A stretch of 64,000 nucleotides of DNA, taken from Gordonia tangerina. GTDB lineage: Bacteria > Actinomycetota > Actinomycetes > Mycobacteriales > Mycobacteriaceae. The notes below the pieces were generated by a model. The model ran no database searches, was not told the origin of the DNA, and saw only the letters and a program-made list of their open reading frames with translations. Below are positions 17,567 to 26,132 of the stretch, in pieces (positions within the stretch are counted from its first letter, which is position 1; each line of letters starts with the position of its first letter). The stretch lies in contig NZ_JAKGCU010000015.1 in the NCBI RefSeq assembly GCF_021556435.1, forward strand, positions 1-64,000, in the 5' to 3' direction. Position numbers and translations under genes: made by a program.

Positions 17567-17675
17567 GCAAAGAACGATGCCAGACGACTCGATCGAAAGC
17601 TGCGCAAATACTGCGTCCTCCCGGGATTCGCGTAGCCTGGGCGATAGAGGATCTGACGGAGTTCAAGCAGTGAAC

Positions 17676-17695
17676 CCCTGAGCGCTTACTCAGGG
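17676..17695. promoter_or_regulatory. Inverted repeat between the two divergent HEPN genes
   Basis: CCCTGAG (17676-17682) and CTCAGGG (17689-17695) form a perfect 7-bp inverted repeat with a 6-base spacer in the 289-base divergent promoter region. It is the best operator candidate for shared control of the two genes. Confidence 0.4.
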
Positions 17696-17855
17696 TCGCG
17701 AAGCACGTCGCTTTGGTCTGGAACATCGTGCAAGCGTCAACTGGAAATCCACTGGTGGCCGATGGCCGGATCATTTCGACGCCTTGCGCGTCGATCTACG
17801 GACCGAGCCGTCGTCGATGGCACGTCCGGCTCGCTCAATGATGCAGACTTCCCTC

Positions 17856-19463
17856 ATGGACGAGCACGACCTGAGCCAGATCGAAAGCCTCACGATGTTC
17901 CTGTCCGACAAGGTCGACGAGGACCCGGAGAAGGCTGCAGGGATCATCACTGCGATTGTCGGCCAAGCATTCGGCGAACCGCCGGTGCTGACGTCGTTCA
18001 CAGAAGCGGCTGTTCTCACGAACGCAGGCAGCGTCCTCATCAACTCGGGCGCTCGAACCGGCAACGGGAAGGACCTCGCGACTGGCGAGATGTGGATGCA
18101 AGCGGTTGTTGACTCAGGGTTTCTGAACGACGAGGAAAGGGAATCTGCGGCACTGTACAACCTGGCGAATAGCCGCCTTGCACTCACGGACATCGCTTAC
18201 TCGGAAGCGCTGGCTGGCAAAGACTACGAGGAACGAATTCGAGCAGTTGCAAAGCACCGCATATCTGACAAGGACCGACTCCGCCGTGCCCGGGTTGAGT
18301 TGACGCGAGCGGCCGCGCTGACCGCACACCCAAGGCAGAAGGGCATGCGGCTTTGCAATCTGGCGAATGCTCTGGACCACTCTGGGAGATGGGTGGAAGC
18401 GTACGACGCCTACGTGCGCGCACTGGATGCTGACCGGGAGAACGGCGCTGCTGCAGGCAACGCGGCTGTGCTGATTGAGAGGGCCATCGCGAACGGTTGG
18501 GACTTCGACGGTCATCTCTGCTCGCTTTACGACCACTATCTCAGGCTGGCGAAGGCCAACCGGGCTGTGACGGTAGCGGTTGCAGGTGAGCGCGCTGCCG
18601 CCAAGTACGACGCAATGGAGATGTTGGGGAGTGACGAGCCAGTTTTTGAGCCACCTCACGAGGACGAGTATCGGGACTGGGTAACTCGTCACCGACTCGC
18701 ATTGATTGCTGCACTTGAGGGAACTGGGCGTCAGTCGGGGGACGGTCGTTGGGACGCCATTGGGCTTACGTCCGTTACCGACGTCCGCAGTTCCTCCATG
18801 GCGCCGCGAATCTTCTCCATCCTTAACGTGCTGAAGGGCGACTTTCTGGTAGCACGACGTTTGGCATTCGAAGCGGAGAAGGTGCTGGATGAGACCGGCG
18901 GGTGGCATCTACACGACTCCGATACCGGCACCTATACCGACACACTCCAGTACGAGGTTCACGGCGAAGCCGTGTCAAAACTCGTTCTTGCACACCGCGC
19001 TGCGCTTGATGTCCTCGACAAGACCGCCGTCGCCGTCAACGACCACCTTGAGGTTGGAGACGACCCGACGAAGGTGTGGTTCCGCAAGTTCTGGTTCGAG
19101 GACAGACAATGCACCCGCCTAAGGGAGGCACTGGTCGCTCACGACGGGTTGAGCACTGCCGTCCTTTCTCTAGCAGAACTCGCCCTCGATATGGCACGCG
19201 GCGGGATGTACGAGCATGCACAAGACGTGCGCAACGCGGGTACGCACAGATTCATCACCGTCCATCAGGGGATGTCCGATATCGAGTCGAATCTCACGAT
19301 GCAGGCAATAACGCTGCCGGGGATGCGGGAAGCATGCCACCAATCCCTAGCCGTTGCTCGGGCCGCCTTCATCTATCTTGTCGCACTGCTCGCGGTTCAC
19401 GAGTCTCGAAGAGGCCAGCCGGGCGAGGCGATTGTCCCGATTGTCCTCCCCGATGCCATCTAA
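17856..19463 (+). CDS. TPR protein with C-terminal LA2681-like HEPN domain
   Basis: About 535 residues from ATG 17856; starts at 17817, 17838 or TTG 17784 cannot be excluded since no clear ribosome site is visible. A TPR-like region lies near residues 145-215 (LCNLANALDHSGRWVEAYDAYVRALDAD). The C-terminal 200 residues resemble the LA2681-like HEPN family, ending in DVRNAGTHRFITVHQ, with Arg459-Asn460 and His464 as the R-N-x3-H motif, then a hydrophobic helix region and acidic end. TPR-HEPN proteins of this kind are thought to be RNA-targeting effectors in conflict systems. The gene ends 53 bases from the ychF stop, convergent with it. Confidence 0.7.
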   Translation: MDEHDLSQIESLTMFLSDKVDEDPEKAAGIITAIVGQAFGEPPVLTSFTEAAVLTNAGSVLINSGARTGNGKDLATGEMWMQAVVDSGFLNDEERESAALYNLANSRLALTDIAYSEALAGKDYEERIRAVAKHRISDKDRLRRARVELTRAAALTAHPRQKGMRLCNLANALDHSGRWVEAYDAYVRALDADRENGAAAGNAAVLIERAIANGWDFDGHLCSLYDHYLRLAKANRAVTVAVAGERAAAKYDAMEMLGSDEPVFEPPHEDEYRDWVTRHRLALIAALEGTGRQSGDGRWDAIGLTSVTDVRSSSMAPRIFSILNVLKGDFLVARRLAFEAEKVLDETGGWHLHDSDTGTYTDTLQYEVHGEAVSKLVLAHRAALDVLDKTAVAVNDHLEVGDDPTKVWFRKFWFEDRQCTRLREALVAHDGLSTAVLSLAELALDMARGGMYEHAQDVRNAGTHRFITVHQGMSDIESNLTMQAITLPGMREACHQSLAVARAAFIYLVALLAVHESRRGQPGEAIVPIVLPDAI

Positions 19464-19516
19464 TGCTCACACTCGAGCCACCCGTTCCACGCGGCCCGCT
19501 CAAGAGCGCTCAGATG

Positions 19517-20596
19517 TCATAACGAAAATCTAAATTCCACCACGTCTCCGTCGGCCATCACGTAGTCCTTGCCCTCCATACGCACCTTGCCGGCGGCCTT
19601 GGCGGCAGCCATCGTGCCGGCGGCATCGAGGTCGTCGAAGGACACGATCTCGGCCTTGATGAAGCCCTTCTCGAAGTCTGTGTGGATCACGCCGGCCGCC
19701 TTCGGTGCGGTGTCGCCACGGTGGATGGTCCAGGCACGCGACTCCTTGGGCCCCGCCGTCAGGTAGGTCTGCAGCCCGAGGGTGTGGAAACCGGCGCGGG
19801 CCAGCGAACGCAGGCCGGGTTCGTCCTGCCCGATGGAGTCGAGCAGTTCCTGCGCGTCTTCCTCGTCGAGTTCGAGGAGTTCGCTCTCCACCTTGGCGTC
19901 GAGGAACACCGCGTCCGCCGGGGCCACCGAATCACGGAGTTCCTGTTTGCGCGCGTCGTCGGTGAGGACGGACTCGTCGGCGTTGAATACGTAGAGGAAC
20001 GGCTTGGCGGTCATCAGATGCAGTTCCCGGACCGCGGCCAGGTCGAACGAATCCTTCTGGGAGAACAGCGTCTTGCCCTCGTTCAGGATCTCCTGGGCCT
20101 TCTGCGCAGCCGCGACCGTCTCGGCGAGGTCCTTGTTCTTGCGGGCATCCTTCTCCATCCGCGGCAGCGCCTTCTCGATCGTCTGCAGGTCGGCGAGGAT
20201 CAGTTCGGTCTCGATGATGCCGATGTCGGCGAGCGGATCGACGCGGCCGTCCACGTGCACGACGTCATCGTCGGCGAAGACGCGCACCACTTGGCAGATG
20301 GCGTCGGCCTCGCGGATGTTGGCGAGGAACTGGTTGCCCATCCCCTCCCCCTCAGACGCCCCCTTGACGATGCCGGCGATGTCGACGAACGACACCGTGG
20401 CGGGCAGGATGCGCTCGCTGGAATGGATCTCGGCCAGCCGATTGAGGCGCGGATCGGGCAGTTCGACCACGCCGACGTTGGGTTCGATGGTGGCGAACGG
20501 ATAGTTGGCCGCCAGCACGTCGTTACGGGTCAGTGCATTGAACAGGGTCGACTTGCCGACGTTGGGAAGCCCGACGATTCCGAGGGTGAGACTCAC
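19517..20596 (-). CDS. ychF: YchF/OLA1-type ribosome-binding ATPase
   Basis: 359 residues from GTG 20596. Obg-like P-loop GLPNVGKSTLFNAL (residues 8-21), switch residues in ATIEPNVGVVELPD, DIAGIVKGASEGEGMGNQFL, coiled-coil insertion with many Lys/Glu, ADESVLT in the NxxE position typical of ATP preference, and a C-terminal TGS domain with TAGPKESRAWTIHRG. It binds ribosomes and hydrolyses ATP. The last codons are GTG GAA TTT AGA TTT TCG TTA TGA, A+T-rich and unlike the rest of the gene, giving VEFRFSL where relatives end VEFRFNV. That suggests that an inserted element has replaced the 3' end. Confidence 0.96.
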   Translation of the reverse strand: MSLTLGIVGLPNVGKSTLFNALTRNDVLAANYPFATIEPNVGVVELPDPRLNRLAEIHSSERILPATVSFVDIAGIVKGASEGEGMGNQFLANIREADAICQVVRVFADDDVVHVDGRVDPLADIGIIETELILADLQTIEKALPRMEKDARKNKDLAETVAAAQKAQEILNEGKTLFSQKDSFDLAAVRELHLMTAKPFLYVFNADESVLTDDARKQELRDSVAPADAVFLDAKVESELLELDEEDAQELLDSIGQDEPGLRSLARAGFHTLGLQTYLTAGPKESRAWTIHRGDTAPKAAGVIHTDFEKGFIKAEIVSFDDLDAAGTMAAAKAAGKVRMEGKDYVMADGDVVEFRFSL

Positions 20597-20669
20597 GGGC
20601 GTCCAGTCTATCGGCATCGGGATCGAGCGTCGGCGAGGGCATGGACGGGTCCGCGCTCGCACCGCGATC

Positions 20670-20743
20670 TGTCGGCGACATTCGGGGTTCTGTCGGCGAC
20701 ATTCGGGGTTCCGTCGGCGGGATTGCGGGTTCTGTCGGCGCTA
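20670..20743. repeat. 21-bp tandem repeat, about 3.5 copies
   Basis: Unit TGTCGGCGACATTCGGGGTTC at 20670-20690 and 20691-20711 (identical), a diverged third at 20712-20732 and a partial fourth to 20743, which touches the stop of the next gene. It lies between ychF and the AI-2E permease gene. No spacers, so not a CRISPR array. Confidence 0.8.
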
Positions 20744-21985
20744 CTTCTCGGTGGAGGTGCCCGGATCGTCGACCGGCGCGTCATCGGCGGGTTCGTCGTC
20801 GGGGACGCCGATGTGCGCGGTGACCGGCGTGCTGTGCGGCGCCAGGGCCTCGCCGGCACGTTCGGCGATCTGCTCGTTGAGATAGCGCAACACCACAGCC
20901 AGTGCTGCGGCGGCGGGCACCGCGAGAAACGCGCCCGTGATACCGAAGAGGGTGCCGCCCAGGGTCACCGACAGCAGCACGATCACCGCATGCAGATCCA
21001 TCGACTTCGACTGCAGCCACGGCTGCAGCACATTCCCCTCGAGCTGCTGCACCGCCAGGATGATGCCGAGCACGATGAGCGCAGTGGTCAAGCCGTTGGA
21101 CACCAGCGCGATCAACACCGCCAGGGCCCCCGCGACGAACGCACCGACGATCGGGATGAAACCGCCGAGGAACGTGATCACCATCAGCACCGCGGCCAGT
21201 GGCACGCCGAGGATGAACAACCCGGCACCGATCAGGGCCGCGTCGACGAAACTGACGATCGCCTGCGTACGGATGAAACCGCCGAGGGTGGTCCACATCC
21301 GCAGCAGCACCTCGCCGATGTGCGCGCCCGAGGGCCTGCCGACGGTCCGGTCGAGCCACGGGAGGAACTTCGGGCCGTCTTTGAGGAAGAAGAACACCAG
21401 GATCAACGTGGTGAACAGGGTGACGAGAATCGACGTCGCGGTCCCGACGCCGCTGAACACACCGGCAGCGATCGTCGACGCGCTGGACTGCAACCGCTGG
21501 ACCACCGTGTCGACGATGTTGTTGAGTTGCTCGTCCTGGACGTTGAACGGCGGACCCTGAACCCAGTCCTGCAGCTGCCGCACACCGTCGGTGGCGCGAG
21601 ATGCGAACTCGGGCGCCTGATCCACGATCGACGGCACGATCAGACTGACCACGCCGGCCAGCACCCCGAATCCCAGCAACATCATCACCAGCGCGGCAAC
21701 CACTCCCGGAACACCGCGATTGCGCATCCACCGCGCCGGCGGCCACAGCACCGTGGAGACGATGATCGCGAAGAGCACCGGCAGCAGGATCACCCAGAGC
21801 TTGCCGATCACCCAGAGCAGTACCCAGAACGCCGCGACGACCAACACGAACTGCAGGCTCACGATCGACGTGGAGCGCAGTCCAGCCAACACGACCTGGA
21901 CGCGAGTGGGATGCGACTGCGCCGGTGGCGTCGAGCCGGCGGAGCGCGTTGCGTCGGGATCGGGCGCACCCGATTCATCTGTCAC
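20741..21985 (-). CDS. AI-2E family (PerM-like) transporter
   Basis: 414 residues from GTG 21985. Eight or so membrane helices with the PerM order: paired N-terminal helices (FVLVVAAFWVLLWVIGKLWVILLPVLFAIIVS), an amphipathic middle domain (DQAPEFASRATDGVRQLQDWV), VFFFLKDGP, and the conserved GFIPIVGAFVAGALAVLIAL and QQLEGNVLQPWL motifs. Hydrophilic tails at both ends. Family members export small molecules or ions, and the autoinducer-2 role is proven for few of them. Same strand as ychF, separated by the tandem repeat. Confidence 0.9.
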   Translation of the reverse strand: MTDESGAPDPDATRSAGSTPPAQSHPTRVQVVLAGLRSTSIVSLQFVLVVAAFWVLLWVIGKLWVILLPVLFAIIVSTVLWPPARWMRNRGVPGVVAALVMMLLGFGVLAGVVSLIVPSIVDQAPEFASRATDGVRQLQDWVQGPPFNVQDEQLNNIVDTVVQRLQSSASTIAAGVFSGVGTATSILVTLFTTLILVFFFLKDGPKFLPWLDRTVGRPSGAHIGEVLLRMWTTLGGFIRTQAIVSFVDAALIGAGLFILGVPLAAVLMVITFLGGFIPIVGAFVAGALAVLIALVSNGLTTALIVLGIILAVQQLEGNVLQPWLQSKSMDLHAVIVLLSVTLGGTLFGITGAFLAVPAAAALAVVLRYLNEQIAERAGEALAPHSTPVTAHIGVPDDEPADDAPVDDPGTSTEK

Positions 21986-22069
21986 GCCCAAATGGTCACA
22001 TACTTGCCGGACGCACGACATGAACCGATGACGACGAGTCGCACCGCGCCGCGTACCCGGGCGGGTGGA

Positions 22070-22450
22070 TCAGTGTCGCTTCAGTTTGCGCTCGAGGTAC
22101 TTGACGAGTTCGTTCATCGCCTCGAGTTCCACGATGAGCGGCGACGGCGGTGGGAGTGCATCGTCGCGGCGGGCAGAATCGGAACGGGCCGTGTCGCAAC
22201 GGGCAGCGTCGTCAACACACTGTCCATCGATCGCCGGTTCACGCCGCTCCGGCATGTGTACCCGGGACTGATCACGTCGTGCCCGTTGAGGGCGCACCCG
22301 CTCGTGTGATACCTCCTCCCGCGCGCATTCGCGTTGGATGGTCTCGGGCCCGTAAAGAGCCATCATGATCTCGAGCCCCCACGCAGGTAGTTCAGCCAAG
22401 GCGGGTTCGTGGTCACGTCGTCGTTGACGGCCACCGAACAGAGCGGTCAT
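22070..22450 (-). CDS. Small charged hypothetical protein
   Basis: 126 residues from ATG 22450. The start MTALFGGRQRRRDHEPALAE and ELPAWGLEIMMALYGPETIQ look like real protein, the middle is Arg/Asp-rich and low in complexity, and the end NELVKYLERKLKRH is an amphipathic helix. I do not recognise a family. It stands alone between the permease and the divergent DNA-repair operon. The region upstream (22455-22510) is A+T-richer, as expected for promoters. Confidence 0.5.
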   Translation of the reverse strand: MTALFGGRQRRRDHEPALAELPAWGLEIMMALYGPETIQRECAREEVSHERVRPQRARRDQSRVHMPERREPAIDGQCVDDAARCDTARSDSARRDDALPPPSPLIVELEAMNELVKYLERKLKRH

Positions 22451-22569
22451 GAGCCATATCGTGCCAGCATTTGTTATCTGCGTCACTATTTTCTGGTTAT
22501 TACGATGCACCAGATCGCCATGTCTGATTCCCGCCAGGATCGCACCGCCGACCGTGTCAGAGTGGATGG

Positions 22570-24327
22570 GTGACCACCACGATCGACTGTGCCGGCGTTC
22601 TCGATTTCGACAGCTGCTATCGCGCGGTCTCCGCACGCGACAGCCGGTTCGACGGCCAGTTCTTCATCGCCGTGCACACAACCGGGATCTACTGCCGACC
22701 GTCGTGTCCCGCCCGGACCCCCCACCGACAAAACGTGCACTTCGTGCTGACCGCAGCAGCCGCTCAGCAGCAGGGATATCGCGCGTGTCGCCGCTGCGCA
22801 CCCGATGCCGTGCCCGGCTCACCGAGATGGAACACCCACGCCGACCTCTCCGCGCGGGCCATGCGTCTCATCGCCGACGGCGCCCTCGAACGCGGCGGCG
22901 TCGAGGAACTGGCCGCCCGCCTGGGCTACACATCCCGTCACCTCACCCGAGTGCTCACGACCGAACTCGGCGCCGGCCCGCTCGCGCTGGCCCGCGCCCA
23001 TCGGGCGGGCACCGCGCGCGTGCTGATTCAGCGCACTGCCATGCCGATGGCCGACATCGCGTTTGCGTCCGGCTTTCGCAGTGTGCGGCAGTTCAACGAC
23101 ACCATCCGCGACGTTTTCGGTCTCACTCCGTCGCGCATGCGGTCACTGGGCGCGCCCGCGGCCGCCGGCCGCCCGTGCGCCATCGGCGAGGTGTCGCTCC
23201 GGCTTGCATATCGACCCCCACTGCACCTGCCGTGGTTACGTTGGTTTCTCGGTGCCCACCTGGTCGCCGGTCTCGAGACCATGTGGACCGGCAGTGACCC
23301 GTACGAGTGGCGGCACAGTCGCGCAGTCGACCTTCCACACGGCCCCGCTCTGGCCACCATCGAACCCGCCCCCGCACATGTCAACGTGCGCATCGAGCAT
23401 CTCGACATGCGGGACCTGGGCGTCGCGGTCAACCGGGTTCGACGACTGCTCGACCTCGATGCCGACCCGCTCAGTACCGACGAGGCACTCGGCGCCGATC
23501 CCGACCTGGCCCGCCTGGTACGTACTGCTCCGGGGCTGCGCGTCCCGGGAACCATGGACTCCGCCGAAACTCTGATACGCACGATGATCGGGCAACAGAT
23601 CAGTGTGGCGGCGGCGCGCCGTCATGTGGATCGGTTGGTCGACGAGCTCGGCCGCCCCGCGCCGTGGACATTGCGAGACGACTCGCTTACGGGGGTGGAC
23701 CTTCGTGACGCTCGCAAGCTCGCTCCTCCAGGACCAGACGACGCCCGCACGCTCACTCCTCAGCGACCAGATGACGCTCGCACGCCCGCTCCTCCGGGAC
23801 CAGGTGACGCCCGCAGGTTGTTCCCCACGCCGGCGGCGATCGCCGAGCACGGTCACACAGTCCTGGCCGGCCCACGTCGCCGCATCGACGCGATTGTGTC
23901 GACTGCAGCCGTGCTCGCCGACAACCGGATCGATCTGCACCCGGGCCGCGGTGCCGCCGACCTCCGCGCGGAGCTGTTGACGCTGCCCGGAATCGGCCCG
24001 TGGACCGCCGACTACGTGACGATGCGCGTGACCGGGAACCCCGACATCATGCTCGACCACGATCTCGTGGTGCGACGCGCCGCCGCCGACCTCGACCTGG
24101 ACCTCCAGCACGGCCACACCGCATGGTCGCCGTGGCGTTCGTATGCGTCGATGCATCTGTGGCGATCCCGACTGTCGGTGTCTGAGCCGATACTGGGTGA
24201 CCAGACAGCGGACACGTCGATGTTGCCGAAGGATTCCATGCGGGCCCCCTCACCGAGATCGCGGATGACGCGATCGATACCCGCTCGGCCGGGCCAACCG
24301 GTCGGCACTCTCGAAGGAGCACCATGA
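22570..24327 (+). CDS. Ada/AlkA fusion: methylphosphotriester sensor, AraC regulator and 3-methyladenine DNA glycosylase
   Basis: 585 residues. In order: Ada zinc domain with four Cys (GIYCRPSC...ACRRC, residues 40-80), which accepts methyl groups from phosphotriesters; AraC-type helix-turn-helix (MPMADIAFASGFRSVRQFND); AlkA N-terminal domain; HhH-GPD glycosylase domain with LPGIGPWTADYV and catalytic Asp in MLDHDLVVRRAA. Between the glycosylase halves is a proline-rich insertion of about 37 residues made from 33-bp repeats. The tail after HLWR is longer than usual, about 45 unrelated residues. Induces and takes part in repair of alkylated DNA. GTG start; stop overlaps the next gene. Confidence 0.9.
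   Translation: MTTTIDCAGVLDFDSCYRAVSARDSRFDGQFFIAVHTTGIYCRPSCPARTPHRQNVHFVLTAAAAQQQGYRACRRCAPDAVPGSPRWNTHADLSARAMRLIADGALERGGVEELAARLGYTSRHLTRVLTTELGAGPLALARAHRAGTARVLIQRTAMPMADIAFASGFRSVRQFNDTIRDVFGLTPSRMRSLGAPAAAGRPCAIGEVSLRLAYRPPLHLPWLRWFLGAHLVAGLETMWTGSDPYEWRHSRAVDLPHGPALATIEPAPAHVNVRIEHLDMRDLGVAVNRVRRLLDLDADPLSTDEALGADPDLARLVRTAPGLRVPGTMDSAETLIRTMIGQQISVAAARRHVDRLVDELGRPAPWTLRDDSLTGVDLRDARKLAPPGPDDARTLTPQRPDDARTPAPPGPGDARRLFPTPAAIAEHGHTVLAGPRRRIDAIVSTAAVLADNRIDLHPGRGAADLRAELLTLPGIGPWTADYVTMRVTGNPDIMLDHDLVVRRAAADLDLDLQHGHTAWSPWRSYASMHLWRSRLSVSEPILGDQTADTSMLPKDSMRAPSPRSRMTRSIPARPGQPVGTLEGAP
23705..23817 (+). repeat. 33-bp repeats inside the AlkA part of the fusion gene
   Basis: Units begin at 23705, 23737 and 23770 with a partial fourth at 23803, each like GACGCTCGCACGCTCGCTCC and following bases. 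They encode the repeated residues DDAR-x-L-x-P-x2-P in frame. The unit looks like an intergenic repeat of this genus that has entered a coding region without breaking the frame. Confidence 0.7.
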
Positions 24328-24866
24328 CCGCAACCATCTCCCCCACCCACTCCGCGACGACGACCGCACGCCGGGCCTCGGTCTCGACCCCCGATGGCAC
24401 CTTCACGGTGATCGCCGACGACGCCGACCGTGTCCTGGCATCGGGCTGGACCGAGGATGCGGATTACCTGATCGACCTCGTCCATCGATCGATCCGCCCC
24501 GTCGCTGTACTGCACACCGAGTCCCTCGGAACCGTCACCGACGCCGTCGACGCCTATTACGCCGGTGAGCCGACGCGACTCGATGCCATCGAGGTCCACC
24601 AGCGATCGGGGCCGTTTCTGGGTCGGACCTGGCCCGTGCTGCGGACGGTCGCCCCCGGCAAACCGGTCAGTTATGCACAACTGGCCGAACTCGCCGGCAC
24701 ACCCACCGCGATACGCGGCGCGGCGGCCGCCTGTTCGCGCAACGCCGCGGCATTGTTCGTCCCGTGTCACCGGGTGCTGCGCAGCGACGGCTCGCTCGGC
24801 GGGTTCCGGTACGGGCTCCCCGTCAAGCGGTCGTTACTCACGCGCGAGGGATACGCGACGGCCTGA
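24324..24866 (+). CDS. ogt: Methylated-DNA-[protein]-cysteine S-methyltransferase
   Basis: 180 residues. The C-terminal domain has PVSYAQLAELAGTPTAIRGAAAACSRN and the active-site motif PCHRV, whose Cys takes the methyl group from O6-methylguanine in a suicide reaction, then LGGFRYGLPVKRSLLTREG. The N-terminal domain is the usual non-catalytic fold. ATG 24324 overlaps the stop of the Ada/AlkA fusion (ATGA), so the two repair activities are made together. Probably under control of the Ada part of the fusion. Confidence 0.93.
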   Translation: MTATISPTHSATTTARRASVSTPDGTFTVIADDADRVLASGWTEDADYLIDLVHRSIRPVAVLHTESLGTVTDAVDAYYAGEPTRLDAIEVHQRSGPFLGRTWPVLRTVAPGKPVSYAQLAELAGTPTAIRGAAAACSRNAAALFVPCHRVLRSDGSLGGFRYGLPVKRSLLTREGYATA

Positions 24867-24901
24867 GCGGTTTGTCGTACCCCTCGGCCACGATGGCGGC
24901 C

Positions 24902-26098
24902 ATGAACATCTCTGTGGTCGCCGGCGTCATCGCCGGACTGATGGTCGGGCTGGTGATCGGATGGTTGGCGAGTGCGTCACGTTCCACCGCCGCACTCGCC
25001 GCCGCCCGCGCCGAACTCGATTCCGTGCGGTCCGCGCAGGATCTGACGGCGCGCGCGCTGTCTTCGGCCTCCGAGGACGCCGCCCGACGTCAGTCCTCGG
25101 CCATCGGCGGGCAGGTGGCTCACATCATCGACCCACTGCGCGGTCTGCTGGCACAAATGTCCGAGGAACTGCGCCGAACCGAGCATCACCGGATCAACGC
25201 CTACGCAGGTCTCAGCGAACAGGTGCGCGGTATGCATGCAGCGTCGGCACAACTCACCGACCAGACCCGGGCGTTGACGAATGCCCTGCACACGCCGCAG
25301 ATCCGAGGGCGGTGGGGTGAGGTCCAGCTCGAACGTGTGGTGGAGCTCGCAGGCATGTCCCGACATTGCGACTTCGCCACGCAGGTGGGTGCCGACGGCA
25401 CCGCAGGCTCGGTCCGGCCGGATATGGTGGTCCACCTCGCCGGAGGGCGCACCATCGTGGTGGACGCGAAAGTTCCGCTGCACGCATATCTCCGCGCTGT
25501 CGACACCGACGATCCGGACGAGATCGCGCGGCTGCACACCGAACACGGCCGCGCGTTGCGCAACCACATCACCCAGCTGGCGTCCAAGGCCTACTGGTCG
25601 GCCTTCGACAACACGCCGGAGATGGTGGTGCTGTTCGTGCCGAGCGACCCGGTCCTGGAGGCCGCGGTCCGGGCCGAGGGGGACCTGATCGAGTTCGGCT
25701 TCACCAAGAACGTGGTGCTGACCACGCCTGCCACCCTCGTCGCGCTTCTGCGCACCGTCGCCCTCGGTTGGCGCCACGACGCGATGGCCCGCGACGCGGC
25801 GACCATCCACCAACTGGGGACCGAACTGCACCATCGACTCGGCGGGGTGCTCGGCCACCTCGACCGGCTGGGCGGCTCGCTGCGTCGTGCGGTGGAATCG
25901 TTCAACTCCACCGTCGGCGCGGTGGACGCACGAGTAGGGGTCACAGCCCGCAAATTGGCCGAACTCGACGCTCTGCAGGGTGAGGCCGAACACACCGGCC
26001 CGACGCCCATCGACATCACGATTCGCAGCGCTGGAGGCGTGCGGACCAGCGCAGACTCCCCCAACGACGACCAATGGGCAACATCACCCGGCGGTTAA
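24902..26098 (+). CDS. rmuC: RmuC-type DNA recombination protein
   Basis: 398 residues from ATG 24902 (ATG 24893 possible). One N-terminal membrane anchor (VVAGVIAGLMVGLVIGWLAS), a coiled-coil segment rich in Ala/Glu/Arg, then the RmuC nuclease-like domain with RGRWGEVQLERVVELAGM, RPDMVVHLAGGRTIVVDAKV, and the family run NTPEMVVLFVPSD plus NVVLTTPATLVALLRTVA. RmuC proteins limit inversions at short inverted repeats. It follows ogt by 35 bases and may be part of the repair operon. Residue D in the D-A-K motif is the expected nuclease-like acid. Confidence 0.92.
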   Translation: MNISVVAGVIAGLMVGLVIGWLASASRSTAALAAARAELDSVRSAQDLTARALSSASEDAARRQSSAIGGQVAHIIDPLRGLLAQMSEELRRTEHHRINAYAGLSEQVRGMHAASAQLTDQTRALTNALHTPQIRGRWGEVQLERVVELAGMSRHCDFATQVGADGTAGSVRPDMVVHLAGGRTIVVDAKVPLHAYLRAVDTDDPDEIARLHTEHGRALRNHITQLASKAYWSAFDNTPEMVVLFVPSDPVLEAAVRAEGDLIEFGFTKNVVLTTPATLVALLRTVALGWRHDAMARDAATIHQLGTELHHRLGGVLGHLDRLGGSLRRAVESFNSTVGAVDARVGVTARKLAELDALQGEAEHTGPTPIDITIRSAGGVRTSADSPNDDQWATSPGG

Positions 26099-26132
26099 CG
26101 GATTTCTGCGGTCGACCCGGTACCGTCTAGAT

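Noticed and set aside
14460..19540. Prophage
   Set aside because: No integrase, portal, terminase or structural genes; cargo is toxin-antitoxin and HEPN genes only.
20670..20743. CRISPR-like array
   Set aside because: Direct 21-bp tandem copies with no spacers.
19682..22309. 875-codon open frame on the plus strand
   Set aside because: It is antisense to ychF and the AI-2E permease gene, is rich in Arg, His, Asp and Gln as usual for shadow frames in G+C-rich DNA, and has no domain.
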